DNA of 64,000 bases from Chelativorans sp. ZYF759. GTDB lineage: Bacteria; Pseudomonadota; Alphaproteobacteria; Rhizobiales; Rhizobiaceae. Position 1 is the stretch's first letter; each line of letters begins with the position of its first letter. The notes under the pieces are model-generated. The model did no database searches and had not been told where the DNA came from. It saw only the letters and a program-made list of their open reading frames with translations. The DNA lies in the NCBI RefSeq assembly GCF_012911015.1, contig NZ_WVVV01000001.1:1-64000 (forward strand), in the 5' to 3' direction. The translations under genes and the position numbers were made by a program. Positions 8,855-16,714 of this stretch are shown here, one piece after another.

Positions 8855-9789
8855 CTCTCGCCTTTCTGGTACGGCACCATCAGCGCCTTGGGATAGGACG
8901 CGCGGCGCGACATCACGATCAACGCCAGGATCGACAGCACATAGGGCATCATCAGGAACAGCTGGTAAGGGATGCCTTCGGCCACCTGCTGAAGGCGGAT
9001 CTGGTAGGCGTCGAAAGCGGCAAACAGGATGGCGCCCAGAAGCGCCTTGCCCGGCCGCCACGAGCCGAACACCACCAGCGCGATGCACACCCAGCCGCGG
9101 CCATTGACCATCTCGAAGAAGAAGGAGGAAAAGGCCGACATGGTCAGGAAGGCGCCGCCGACGGCCATCAGCGCGCTGCCGACCATGACCGCGCCCATGC
9201 GGATGGCGGTGACCGACATGCCTTGCGCCTCGACGGCGGCCGGGTTCTCGCCGGCCGCCCGGACCGCGAGCCCCAGCGGCGTGCGGTAGAGCACCCAGGC
9301 CACGAGGCCCACGGTGATGAAGGCCAGATAGGTGAGCGGCGTCTGGTTGAAGAGCGCCGGGCCTATCAGCGGGATATCGGAGAGGTAGGGAACGGCGAAC
9401 GGCCGGAAGGGCTCGATGCGCGGCGGCGAGGTGACCTCGGGCAGCACGAGCCGGTAGACGAAATAGGTCAGGCTCGTCGCCAGCAGCGTGATGCCGATGC
9501 CCACCACGTGCTGGGAAAGCCCGAGCGGCACGGTCAGCGTCGCATGCAGCGCGCCGAACATGGCGCCTGCCAGCGCCGCGACCGCCACGCCCGTCCACAG
9601 ATCGCCGCCCGAATAGACGGTGAACCAGCCGGCAAAGGCGCCCGCCGTCATGATGCCCTCGATGCCGAGATTGAGCACGCCCGCCCGCTCGCAGATCAAC
9701 TCGCCCATGGTGGCGAAGATCAGTGGCGAGGCGATGCGGATGGCGGCGACCCAGAAGGAGGCGGTGAAGAGGATCTCGAGCGCTTCCAT
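8851..9789 (-). CDS. BMP-type nucleoside ABC transporter permease (second permease)
   Basis: Inner-membrane permease of the NupQ/YufQ class, 312 residues. The family N-terminal signature is clear: SPLIFATMGELICERAGVLNLGIEGIM. The coupling loop LGLAVRAAGENPAAVEAQGMSV also matches. Around eight to ten hydrophobic helices are present. The start at 9789 is preferred because GGGGA lies nine bases upstream; an in-frame ATG at 9798 directly follows that sequence and would lack spacing. The gene couples by ATGA to the deaminase downstream and is separated from the first permease by a palindrome-rich spacer. With the ATPase and BMP protein it would import a nucleoside or nucleobase (family knowledge). 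Confidence 0.9.
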   Translation of the reverse strand: MEALEILFTASFWVAAIRIASPLIFATMGELICERAGVLNLGIEGIMTAGAFAGWFTVYSGGDLWTGVAVAALAGAMFGALHATLTVPLGLSQHVVGIGITLLATSLTYFVYRLVLPEVTSPPRIEPFRPFAVPYLSDIPLIGPALFNQTPLTYLAFITVGLVAWVLYRTPLGLAVRAAGENPAAVEAQGMSVTAIRMGAVMVGSALMAVGGAFLTMSAFSSFFFEMVNGRGWVCIALVVFGSWRPGKALLGAILFAAFDAYQIRLQQVAEGIPYQLFLMMPYVLSILALIVMSRRASYPKALMVPYQKGER

Positions 9790-9830
9790 TACGCGCATTC
9801 CCCGAACGGCTGAACCTGGACCTGCGCCCC

Positions 9831-9980
9831 CTCCACCATGCTTCGCATGGTCCCTTGGGGCGAGTCGCTTGCCTCGCCCGTCCTTCGGACCCCCCGCTTC
9901 GCAGGGGAGGATAGGCCGTCGCGGCCATATGCGCCCTCAATCCTCCCCCGTTTACGGGGGAGGGGGACCGCCGAAGGCGG
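9831..9980. repeat. Cluster of GC-rich palindromes between the two permease genes
   Basis: The spacer 9790-10015 is packed with inverted repeats: ACCATGC at 9835-9841 with GCATGGT at 9845-9851; GGGCGAG with CTCGCCC around 9857-9879; CCTCCCCCG at 9942-9950 with CGGGGGAGG at 9955-9963 around a TTTA loop; and CCGCC-GAA-GGCGG near 9968-9980. This mosaic looks like a dispersed intergenic palindromic element of the kind common in rhizobial genomes. It is inside an operon, so it may affect mRNA stability. Copy number elsewhere is not visible here. Confidence 0.6.
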
Positions 9981-10015
9981 TGGAGGCGGCGCATCACGAC
10001 CGGGTCCGATCATCC

Positions 10016-11065
10016 CTACCTCCACCTGATCCGGAAACGCGACAGCATGATCGCGGTGACCATGGTGAGCAGCGCCGTGGCGACCATCACATTGGCGATG
10101 TAGCTCGGCACGCCGGCGGTGCGGCTCATGGCGTCGGCGCCAACGAAAATGCCGGCCACGAAGATCGCGGCGGCCACGACGCCGAGCGGGTTGAGCATGG
10201 CAAGCATGGCGACGACGATGCCGGTATAACCGTAGCCCGGCGACAGCTCGAGGGTGAGGTTGCGCGCCGTGCCCGAGACCTCGGAGAAGCCGGCGAGCGC
10301 GGCCAGGCCGCCCGAGATCATTGCCGTTTTCAGGAGCACGCGGTTGACCGGAATGCCGGCAAAACGCGCGGCCTCGGCATTGTGGCCGACGGCGCGCATC
10401 TCGTAGCCGAGCGTGGTCTTCTTCATCACGAACCAGACGGCGATCGCCGCAACCACAGCCAGCACGAAGCCGTAATGGAGGCGCAGCCCGGTTACCACGC
10501 GGGGCAACCGCGCCTCCGCGATGACACTTGCAGAACGCGGCCATCCCAGCGCCATCGGGTCCTTGAGCACGCCTTCAAGGAGCATGGAAACGAAAAGCAG
10601 CACGACGAAGTTGAGGAGTAGCGTGGTGACGACCTCGTCCACGCCCAGCCGGACTTTCAGGAAGGCCGGGCCGAGCAGCATAAGGCCGCCTCCGATCATC
10701 GACGCTACAATCAGGACCGGGATCAGTATCGGCGCCGGCAGGGGTAGCGCGCCGGTACCCAGCACCACGGTGACGACTGCGCCGACATAAAGCTGCGCCT
10801 CCGCGCCGATGTTCCACAGCTTGGCCCGGAAGGCGACAGCGACCGCAAGGCCCGTGAAGATCAGCGGCGTCGCGCGCGTCAAAGTCTCCAGCGCGGCGAA
10901 CGGGGTCCCGGCCGCGCCCACCAGCACCAGTTGGAAGACGGAAAATGGCGAGGCGCCTGCGGCCACGACGAGCGCAGAGACAATGACCAGCGTGACCGCC
11001 ACGGCGCCGAGCGGATAGGCCAGCGATTGCGCGAGCGAGGGCATGGGCTTGGCTTCGAGCCGCAT
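10016..11065 (-). CDS. BMP-type nucleoside ABC transporter permease (first permease)
   Basis: Inner-membrane permease of the NupP/YufP class, 349 residues. The signature LTRATPLIFTGLAVAVAFRAKLWNIGAEAQLYVGAV is present around residues 60-95, as is the coupling loop YEMRAVGHNAEAARFAGIPVN. About ten hydrophobic stretches can be counted. The start ATG at 11065 overlaps the ATPase stop by one base (TGATG), so translation is coupled. It forms the membrane channel together with the second permease downstream. I infer nucleoside or nucleobase transport from the family and from the deaminase in the same operon. Confidence 0.92.
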   Translation of the reverse strand: MRLEAKPMPSLAQSLAYPLGAVAVTLVIVSALVVAAGASPFSVFQLVLVGAAGTPFAALETLTRATPLIFTGLAVAVAFRAKLWNIGAEAQLYVGAVVTVVLGTGALPLPAPILIPVLIVASMIGGGLMLLGPAFLKVRLGVDEVVTTLLLNFVVLLFVSMLLEGVLKDPMALGWPRSASVIAEARLPRVVTGLRLHYGFVLAVVAAIAVWFVMKKTTLGYEMRAVGHNAEAARFAGIPVNRVLLKTAMISGGLAALAGFSEVSGTARNLTLELSPGYGYTGIVVAMLAMLNPLGVVAAAIFVAGIFVGADAMSRTAGVPSYIANVMVATALLTMVTAIMLSRFRIRWR

Positions 11066-12585
11066 CAGGCGGCCTCCCCGATGCCATGACCCGCCATCAG
11101 TTCGCCCAGTTCGGCCACCGAACGTTCACCGCGCTTGGATGGCATCGAGATCTGGCCCTGATAGGCGACAATGACAGTGTCGGAGAGTGCCAGCACCTCG
11201 TCCAGGTCCTCTGAGATGAGCAGGACGGCCGCGCCGCGGTCACGCGCCTCAAGCAGCTTGCCATGAACATAGGCGACGGCGCCGACATCGAGCCCGCGCG
11301 TTGGCTGGTTGGCCAGAATGACGATCGGGTCGGGATCGAGTGCCCGGCCCAGGATGAGCTTCTGCATGTTTCCGCCCGACAGGAGCCTGATGCGCGTGTC
11401 CGGCGACGGGCACTTGACGTCGTAATCGGCAATGAGCCGGCTCGCGAATTCATGTGCCTTTGCCCAATCCATGACGCCACGCCGGCTGAAGGGCTTTTCC
11501 CGGTAGCGTTCAGCGACGACGTTTTCAGCCACCGACATGTCGGCGATGCTGCCGACGGCGTGCCGATCTTCGGGGATACGCGCGATGCCCGCCGAAAGCG
11601 CCGCACGTGGCGACCAGTCGCCGATCTCCCTTCCGCTCACGATGATACGGCCCGAAGCTGGCCGCTCGACCCCGGCGATCAGTGCCGCAATCGCGCCCTG
11701 ACCGTTGCCCGAGACCCCGGCAAGGCCGGTGATGGCACCGGCGCGCAGTTCGAACGACAAATTCTGGAGGCGGCTGCCGCCCGAGCGCTGACCTGTCGAG
11801 ACATTCTCGAAGACGAGCAGCGGCTCGCCGGGGCTGGCCGGGCGCGGCTCCGGCATCTTGACGTCCTGCCCCACCATCAGCGCGGCGAGTTCCTGTCGCG
11901 TGGTCTCGGCTGTGCGGCGTTCGCCCACCAGCCAGCCACCGCGCAGCACCAGAACCCGTTCGGAGACGGCCATGACCTCGTTGAGCTTGTGCGATATGAA
12001 TATGATGGAAAGCCCTTCGGCGACCAGCTTCCTGAGCGTGGCGAAGAGGGCCTCCGTCTCCTGCGGCGTCAGCACGGCCGTCGGCTCGTCAAGGATCAGG
12101 ATGCGCGCATCGCGATAGAGCGCCTTGAGGATCTCGACCCGCTGACGCTCACCCACGGCGAGCGAGGAGACTGGCGCGAGCGGATCGATCGCCAGGCCGA
12201 AATCGGACGACAGCTTGCGAATGCGCGCGACGGCTGCCGCCCGGTCGAGCCGCCAGGACCATTTGCTCTGGGTGCCCAGAACGATGTTTTCCAGCACGCT
12301 CATATTGTCGGCCAGCGTGAAGTGCTGGTGGACCATGCCGATGCCGGCCTGAAGCGCCGCCTTGGGATCGCCCGGTGGCAAGGGCTGACCGAAGGCCTCG
12401 ATACTGCCCTCATCGGCCACGTAGTGGCCGAACAGGATATTCATCAGCGTGGTCTTGCCGGCGCCGTTTTCCCCCAGAAGCGCCACCACTTCGCCCTTCG
12501 CGAGGCGAAGGTTGATGGCGTCGTTCGCCACCAGCGCTCCGAAGCGCTTGGTAATGGAGGAGAGATTGAGGACGGTTTCGGGCAT
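11065..12585 (-). CDS. BMP-type nucleoside ABC transporter, duplicated ATP-binding protein
   Basis: Tandem ABC ATPase of 506 residues, with two ATPase halves in one chain, as in NupO/YufO and ribose RbsA proteins. The first half has Walker A (GENGAGKT, about 36-43), signature (SLAVGERQRVEIL) and Walker B (ILILDEP). The second half has a degenerate Walker A region (GVSGNGQGAIA), signature (LLSGGNMQKLILGR) and a Walker B-like region (IVILANQPTRGLDVGA). That degenerate second half is normal for the family. It powers the two downstream permeases. It lies after the BMP gene, separated by a short palindromic spacer. Confidence 0.92.
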   Translation of the reverse strand: MPETVLNLSSITKRFGALVANDAINLRLAKGEVVALLGENGAGKTTLMNILFGHYVADEGSIEAFGQPLPPGDPKAALQAGIGMVHQHFTLADNMSVLENIVLGTQSKWSWRLDRAAAVARIRKLSSDFGLAIDPLAPVSSLAVGERQRVEILKALYRDARILILDEPTAVLTPQETEALFATLRKLVAEGLSIIFISHKLNEVMAVSERVLVLRGGWLVGERRTAETTRQELAALMVGQDVKMPEPRPASPGEPLLVFENVSTGQRSGGSRLQNLSFELRAGAITGLAGVSGNGQGAIAALIAGVERPASGRIIVSGREIGDWSPRAALSAGIARIPEDRHAVGSIADMSVAENVVAERYREKPFSRRGVMDWAKAHEFASRLIADYDVKCPSPDTRIRLLSGGNMQKLILGRALDPDPIVILANQPTRGLDVGAVAYVHGKLLEARDRGAAVLLISEDLDEVLALSDTVIVAYQGQISMPSKRGERSVAELGELMAGHGIGEAA

Positions 12586-12611
12586 CGGAGACGCGGTGAT
12601 CTGTTCTGGAA

Positions 12612-12720
12612 GAGCGTCCTACCCTCTCCCGTTACGGAGAAGGGGGTGCGAAGAAGACAGGCGGGATGACGCCGGCGCCATCCCACCCACCCTTGGCAGA
12701 TTCCTCTCGGGAGGAAAGGA
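12612..12720. repeat. Palindromic spacer between BMP gene and ATPase gene
   Basis: The short spacer holds several inverted repeats: CCTCTCCCGTTACGGAGAAGG near 12613-12634, GGGATG at 12663-12668 with CATCCC at about 12680-12685 around a GC-rich loop, and CCTCTCGGGAGG near 12704-12715. It resembles a degraded version of the palindromic element at 9831-9980. It could act to stabilise the upstream binding-protein message. That role is inferred. Confidence 0.45.
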
Positions 12721-12724
12721 AGGC

Positions 12725-13762
12725 TCAGCCCGAACGTGGTTCGTCGTCGTTGATGTTGACCACGAAATCGCCGGCCTTGATCTCGGCTTCGCGCTGGGCG
12801 ACCAGGGCCTTGATGTCGTCTGAAACGCGATCCTCGAAGGTCCCGAGCGGGGCCATCGAGCAGCCGCCGTGCTCCATGAAGGAGTAGACACCGTAATCGG
12901 CTGCCTCGAAGGTTCCCGCGCGAACCTCCTCGATCGCTTTGTCGAGCGTCGGCTCGAAATGCCAGATTGCCGAGGCGGCCACCGTGTCGGGATAGTCGGC
13001 CTGGGTGTCGATGACATTGCCGATGGCGAGAATGCCCCTTTCCTGGGCGGCATCCGACACACCGAAACGTTCGGCATACATGATGTCGGCGCCCGCATCG
13101 ATATGAGCGAAGGCGGTCTCCTTGGCAGCCGGCGGATCAAACCAGGAGCCGATGAAGGCGACCTGGAAGCGCGCGTCGGGCGCAATCTCGCGCACGCCGT
13201 CCATGAAGGCATGCATGAGGCGGTTGACCTCGGGGATCGGATAGCCGCCGACCAGGCCAATGTTCTTGGTCTCCGTCAGCGAGCCGGCGACGAGGCCGGT
13301 GAGATAGGCGGCATCCTGGATGTAGTTGTCGAACACCGCGAAATTGGGCAGCGCGGCGTCTTCCTTGAAACTTGATCCCATCAGGAAGGCTGTGTCGGGA
13401 TAATCAGCGGCGACCTCGCGCGCGGCATCCTCGACGCCGAAGACCTCGCCGATGATCAGGTCGTGGCCGGCCTCGGCATATTCGCGCATGACGCGCTCGT
13501 AGTCGGCGTTGGAGACATTCTCGGTATAGACATATTCGATGTCGCCACGGTCACGCGCGGTGTTGGCAGCGAGATGGATGCGGCTCACCCATTGCTGCTC
13601 GGTGGGCACGGTGTAGATCGCGGCGACCTTGATCGGCTCCTGGGCGATGAGACGGCCGGGAAAGCTGCCGATGGCGGCAAGCGAGGCGCTTGCTCCGGCA
13701 AGCTGGAGAAGCCGCCGGCGTGAAACGAGTAACTTGTTCCGGGAATTCAGAAAATTCGACAT
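12725..13762 (-). CDS. BMP-family periplasmic nucleoside-binding protein
   Basis: Basic membrane protein (BMP/PnrA) type binding protein, 345 residues, first gene of the importer operon. The start at 13762 (MSNFLNSRNKLLVSRRRLLQ) is preceded by an AGGTGG-type ribosome binding site. The N-terminus SRRRLLQLAGASASLAAIG is a twin-arginine-like signal, so export may be through Tat. The mature part begins EPIKVAAIYTVPTEQQWVSRIH and contains segments typical of BMP proteins (DLIIGEVFGVEDAAREVAADYPDTAFLMGSS; KNIGLVGGYPIPEVNRLMHAF). Many BMP proteins bind purine or pyrimidine nucleosides. It carries no lipobox Cys. The ligand is not determined by sequence. Confidence 0.9.
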   Translation of the reverse strand: MSNFLNSRNKLLVSRRRLLQLAGASASLAAIGSFPGRLIAQEPIKVAAIYTVPTEQQWVSRIHLAANTARDRGDIEYVYTENVSNADYERVMREYAEAGHDLIIGEVFGVEDAAREVAADYPDTAFLMGSSFKEDAALPNFAVFDNYIQDAAYLTGLVAGSLTETKNIGLVGGYPIPEVNRLMHAFMDGVREIAPDARFQVAFIGSWFDPPAAKETAFAHIDAGADIMYAERFGVSDAAQERGILAIGNVIDTQADYPDTVAASAIWHFEPTLDKAIEEVRAGTFEAADYGVYSFMEHGGCSMAPLGTFEDRVSDDIKALVAQREAEIKAGDFVVNINDDEPRSG

Positions 13763-13800
13763 GGTCCACCTCTGGTATGGGGACGTTGCCCCGCTGCTTT

Positions 13801-13816
13801 TTGATCGTTTGGTCAA
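13801..13816. promoter_or_regulatory. Imperfect palindrome upstream of BMP importer operon
   Basis: The sequence TTGATCGTTTGGTCAA is a 16-bp near-perfect dyad (TTGATC against GGTCAA) 39 bases upstream of the BMP start. Read on the minus strand it also contains TTGACC, a possible -35 element. It resembles operators of GntR-family regulators, but no such regulator is encoded nearby. Function is inferred from position and symmetry only. Confidence 0.35.
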
Positions 13817-13882
13817 GCGTATGTCAGAACTTCGTGAACGGCAATCGGCTCGTGCGGCCATGCACATATTGCGGCGCAACAA

Positions 13883-14545
13883 TCATTTGCCGGCAATCGC
13901 CAAGGCAATCGCCGCGCGCAACTCTTCGAGCCCCTGGCCTTTTTCCGAGGAGGTGGCCAGTACCTCGGGGAAAGCGGCCGGGCGCTTCGCGATCTTCGCC
14001 AGAGATTCGGAGATCAGGCGCGGCACGCCAGCCTCCTTGATCTTGTCGGTCTTGGTCAGCACGATCTGATAGGAGACGGCCGCCTTGTCGAGAAGGCCCA
14101 GCACCTCCTCGTCATTCTTCTTGATGCCGTGGCGCGCGTCGATCAGGACATAGACGCGCTTCAGCGTCACACGACCGCGCAGATAGTCGAAGACAAGCTT
14201 CGTCCATTCATCGACCTTCTCCTTGGGCGCCTTTGCATAGCCGTAGCCCGGCATGTCCACGATGGCGAAAGGTGGCAGATCTCCGGGATCACCAGAGAAG
14301 CCGCCCGGCACGAAATAATTGAGTTCCTGCGTGCGTCCCGGGGTGTTGGAGGTTCGGGCCAACGCCTTCATGCCGACAAGAGCGTTGATGAGGGAGGACT
14401 TGCCGACATTGGACCGGCCGGCGAAGGCGATCTCGGGCGGCCCCTCTGGCGGCAGGAACTTCATCGCCGGCACACCGCGGATGAAGACCCAGTTGCCGGC
14501 AAAGAACCGCTCGAGGGAAGTCTCGCCGTCGCCTGTCATCGCCAT
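13883..14545 (-). CDS. engB: Ribosome-biogenesis GTPase EngB (YihA/YsxC)
   Basis: Essential-type GTPase that assists late assembly of the large ribosomal subunit, 220 residues. G motifs are complete: G1 GRSNVGKS (about 43-50), the [13 protein letters not shown] segment, G3 DMPGYGYA, G4 TKTDK and the C-terminal [13 protein letters not shown]. The ATG at 14545 has AGGA six bases upstream and starts three bases after the acetyltransferase stop, so the two are co-transcribed. In many rhizobial genomes this gene sits between yidC and argB. Here yidC is about 4 kb away and argB almost 40 kb away. Confidence 0.95.
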   Translation of the reverse strand: MAMTGDGETSLERFFAGNWVFIRGVPAMKFLPPEGPPEIAFAGRSNVGKSSLINALVGMKALARTSNTPGRTQELNYFVPGGFSGDPGDLPPFAIVDMPGYGYAKAPKEKVDEWTKLVFDYLRGRVTLKRVYVLIDARHGIKKNDEEVLGLLDKAAVSYQIVLTKTDKIKEAGVPRLISESLAKIAKRPAAFPEVLATSSEKGQGLEELRAAIALAIAGK

Positions 14546-14548
14546 CGC

Positions 14549-15187
14549 CTATCCTGCCTCTTCCAATGCGTCCACGCTGCCGCCACGAATGGCGCCGAGA
14601 TTGCGCGAGATCTTCTCCGGCGGCCAGTTCCACCAGCCGATTGCCAGCAGCCGCGCGACGGTCGCATCATCGAACCTTCGCTTGACCGTTTGCGCCGGGT
14701 TGCCCGCCACGATCGCATAAGGCGGAACGTCGCGCGACACCACGGACTTCGCAGCGATCACGGCACCATCCCCGATGGTTACCCCCGGCATGATGGTTGC
14801 GTCGTATCCGATCCAGACGTCGTTGCCCACCACCGTATCGCCGCGCACAGCATCTGCCCACGTTTCGGCATCGAAACCTTCTTCCCAGCCCCCTCCGAAG
14901 ATGTTGAAGGGGTAGGTCGACAGCCCCGACATGGCGTGATTGGCGCCGTTCATGATGAAGCGCACGCCGGCCGCGATGGCGCAGAAGCGACCGATCACCA
15001 GACGGTCTTCGATGAACGGGTAGTGGTAGAGGACGCATTTGGCAACGAAATGCTCCGGACCGTCGGGATCGTCATAGTAGGTGTAGTCGCCGATCTCGAT
15101 GTGCGGGTCGTCGACGAGCGGTTTCAGGAAACCGACCCGGGGCTGGCCGTCCATGGGATGGGGGTTGAGGGGATCTGGTCCGTGCAT
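14549..15187 (-). CDS. CatB/Vat-like O-acetyltransferase (xenobiotic acetyltransferase family)
   Basis: Left-handed beta-helix acetyltransferase, 212 residues, which would transfer acetyl from acetyl-CoA to a hydroxyl group. The ATG at 15187 has a perfect AAGGAGGT seven bases upstream. Hexapeptide repeats are visible (VGNDVWIGYDATIMPGVTIGDGAVIAAKSVVSRDVPPYAIVAGNPAQTVKRRF), as is the active-site region FIMNGANHAMSGLSTYPFNIFG with its conserved His. Family members include chloramphenicol and streptogramin acetyltransferases, but many chromosomal copies have other or unknown substrates. A resistance role should not be assumed. It is followed immediately by engB. Confidence 0.85.
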   Translation of the reverse strand: MHGPDPLNPHPMDGQPRVGFLKPLVDDPHIEIGDYTYYDDPDGPEHFVAKCVLYHYPFIEDRLVIGRFCAIAAGVRFIMNGANHAMSGLSTYPFNIFGGGWEEGFDAETWADAVRGDTVVGNDVWIGYDATIMPGVTIGDGAVIAAKSVVSRDVPPYAIVAGNPAQTVKRRFDDATVARLLAIGWWNWPPEKISRNLGAIRGGSVDALEEAG

Positions 15188-15296
15188 GCGCCAGACCTCC
15201 TTCGATCTGTATTGAGCTGTCGGACCATCGTAGCCAGGGCACGCCATCAATCAATGCAAGACGCGGCCACGAGAAATCAGTGGCCGCGTCGGATGG

Positions 15297-15779
15297 TCAA
15301 AGCTGCACGAGCGCAAGACCGAAGGCGAGCGAGGCGAGCGCGCTGCCTACCGTGCGCACATGGTTCCAGACAACCCACCGGCCGACGAACCCATCCCAGG
15401 CTTCGGCTGCCTGGTGTCCGATCGGGTCGACACGGGCGAGCCGCCGGTTCATCGGCACGTTGACGATGGCGGTCGCCCCGATGCCGAGCAGGAGATAGGC
15501 GGCGGAGCCGGCCAGCAGCAGAGGTGCGGCGGGCGCGGTGAAGTTGACGATCGCGAATCCCCCGAGTGCTATGGCAAGCAGGGTCGTGCCCGCCAGCAGG
15601 AATCCGAAAAGCACGTTTTCCACGACCACGTTGATCGTCTGCATGGTCCGGATCGCCGCCGGCGCGTCCTGGCGCGCCAGCGATGGCATCACGACGTTGG
15701 AGAAGGCGAAGAGGAAGCCGGCGAAGAGACCGGTGCCAAGCATCGCCAGCGCCGTGGCGGTGAAGATCAGGCCGGTCAT
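15297..15779 (-). CDS. DUF1772 family membrane protein
   Basis: A 160-residue integral membrane protein with four hydrophobic segments, matching the DUF1772 (anthrone oxygenase-like) family by size and by motifs such as FAFSNVVMPSL near the N-terminus, NVPMNRRLA in the middle and WDGFVGRWVVWNHVRT before the last helix. The ATG at 15779 overlaps the stop of the upstream NmrA-like gene by one base (TGATG), so the two are translationally coupled. Its biochemical role in bacteria is not established. The pairing with an NmrA-like protein under a TetR regulator suggests a stress or small-molecule response. Confidence 0.75.
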   Translation of the reverse strand: MTGLIFTATALAMLGTGLFAGFLFAFSNVVMPSLARQDAPAAIRTMQTINVVVENVLFGFLLAGTTLLAIALGGFAIVNFTAPAAPLLLAGSAAYLLLGIGATAIVNVPMNRRLARVDPIGHQAAEAWDGFVGRWVVWNHVRTVGSALASLAFGLALVQL

Positions 15780-16618
15780 CACGCGGCCTCCCACAAACCG
15801 TCGGCGGCTGCCTTGCGGGCGAACTCGGCAAAGTCGCGGGGCGGGCGGCCGAGCGCCTGCTGCACGCCGTCGGCGAGATGTTCGTTGCGGCCGTCCAGCA
15901 CCTCGCGGATCAGCAGTTCCAGCACGGCCAGCAGGTCTTCGGGAACGCCTGCACCGCGTGCCGCGTCGAGATAGGCATCCGCCGACAGGGGCGTGTAGGT
16001 GACGGGCCGGCCGGTGGCGCTGGCGATCTCCTCGACGGCATCGGCGAAGGTCATCAGGCGCGGGCCCGTCACCTCGTAGAGCTTGCCTTCATGGCCAGGC
16101 TCGGTCAGCGCAGCGACCGCGACATCGGCGATGTCGTCGGCATCGATGAACGGCTCCAGCACCTTGTCGGCGGCAAAATGCACCTCGCCGGCCGTGATCC
16201 CCGGCGCGAGCAGGCTTTCCGAGAAATTCTGGGCGAACCAGGAGGCACGAACGACCGTCCAGTCCGCGCCGGAGCGCATCAGTTCCTCTTCGGCCGCCTG
16301 CGCCTCCGGCTCGCCACGACCGGACAGCAGCACCAGACGCTTCATGCCGTGCTCGATAGCGAGGGCGGAGAAGTCGCGGATGGCCTCGACGGCGCCCGGT
16401 GTGGCGAGATCGGGATAGTAGACGATGTAGGCGGCGCGGGCGCCGGCGATGGCTGCCGGCCAGGTCGATCTGTCGGTCCAGTTGAAGGCGGGTGAGGAAG
16501 CGCGAGAGGCGAGACGGACGTCTACGCCTTTCGCCTCGAGCCGGTCGGCCACGCGGGCGCCGGTCTTTCCCCTGCCGCCGATCACCAGGACGGTGCCTTG
16601 GTCAATTGCTTCGCTCAT
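15779..16618 (-). CDS. NmrA-like NAD(P)-binding protein
   Basis: Atypical short-chain dehydrogenase-like protein, 279 residues, of the NmrA/NAD(P)H-binding group. The N-terminal Rossmann motif reads VLVIGGRGKTGARVADRL, and the ending VRASWFAQNFSESLL followed by a helix with FIDADDIADVAVAAL is typical of the group. No complete Ser-Tyr-Lys catalytic set is obvious, so it may be a redox sensor or quinone reductase-like enzyme. The ATG at 16618 has AGGAG seven bases upstream. The gene is divergent from a TetR regulator and shares two similar palindromes with it in the promoter region. Confidence 0.82.
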   Translation of the reverse strand: MSEAIDQGTVLVIGGRGKTGARVADRLEAKGVDVRLASRASSPAFNWTDRSTWPAAIAGARAAYIVYYPDLATPGAVEAIRDFSALAIEHGMKRLVLLSGRGEPEAQAAEEELMRSGADWTVVRASWFAQNFSESLLAPGITAGEVHFAADKVLEPFIDADDIADVAVAALTEPGHEGKLYEVTGPRLMTFADAVEEIASATGRPVTYTPLSADAYLDAARGAGVPEDLLAVLELLIREVLDGRNEHLADGVQQALGRPPRDFAEFARKAAADGLWEAA

Positions 16619-16635
16619 TTCCACTCTCCTTATTG

Positions 16636-16648
16636 TGAGGACTGCTCA
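16636..16648. promoter_or_regulatory. Putative TetR operator 1
   Basis: TGAGGACTGCTCA is a dyad (TGAG/CTCA arms around five bases) 18 bases upstream of the NmrA-like start. An almost identical 13-mer occurs 62 bases away beside the divergent TetR gene. Duplicate dyads in a divergent TetR promoter are typical of autoregulation. Binding is inferred. Confidence 0.5.
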
Positions 16649-16697
16649 TGTTTGTAAATGTGATAAATCCTCGTATTATAGGCGTCAAGTGAAAAAG

Positions 16698-16710
16698 TGA
16701 GGATGCCTCA
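16698..16710. promoter_or_regulatory. Putative TetR operator 2
   Basis: TGAGGATGCCTCA is a perfect dyad (TGAGG/CCTCA around ATG) just upstream of the likely TetR start at 16715. It matches the dyad at 16636-16648 in 10 of 13 positions. A repressor bound here would block its own gene's leader, and with the first site the divergent operon too. Binding is inferred. Confidence 0.55.
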
Positions 16711-16714
16711 TATT

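Noticed and set aside
7577-9997. A single open frame of 806 codons on the minus strand that seems to fuse an N-terminal part to the CodA-like deaminase
   Set aside because: The first 380 codons run across the second permease gene in the wrong frame and are Arg/Gly/Ala-rich without any family match. The deaminase has its own start at 8854, coupled by ATGA to the permease stop.
14549-15187. Calling the acetyltransferase a chloramphenicol resistance gene
   Set aside because: The family is shared with many chromosomal acetyltransferases of unknown substrate; neither context nor sequence detail supports a resistance role.
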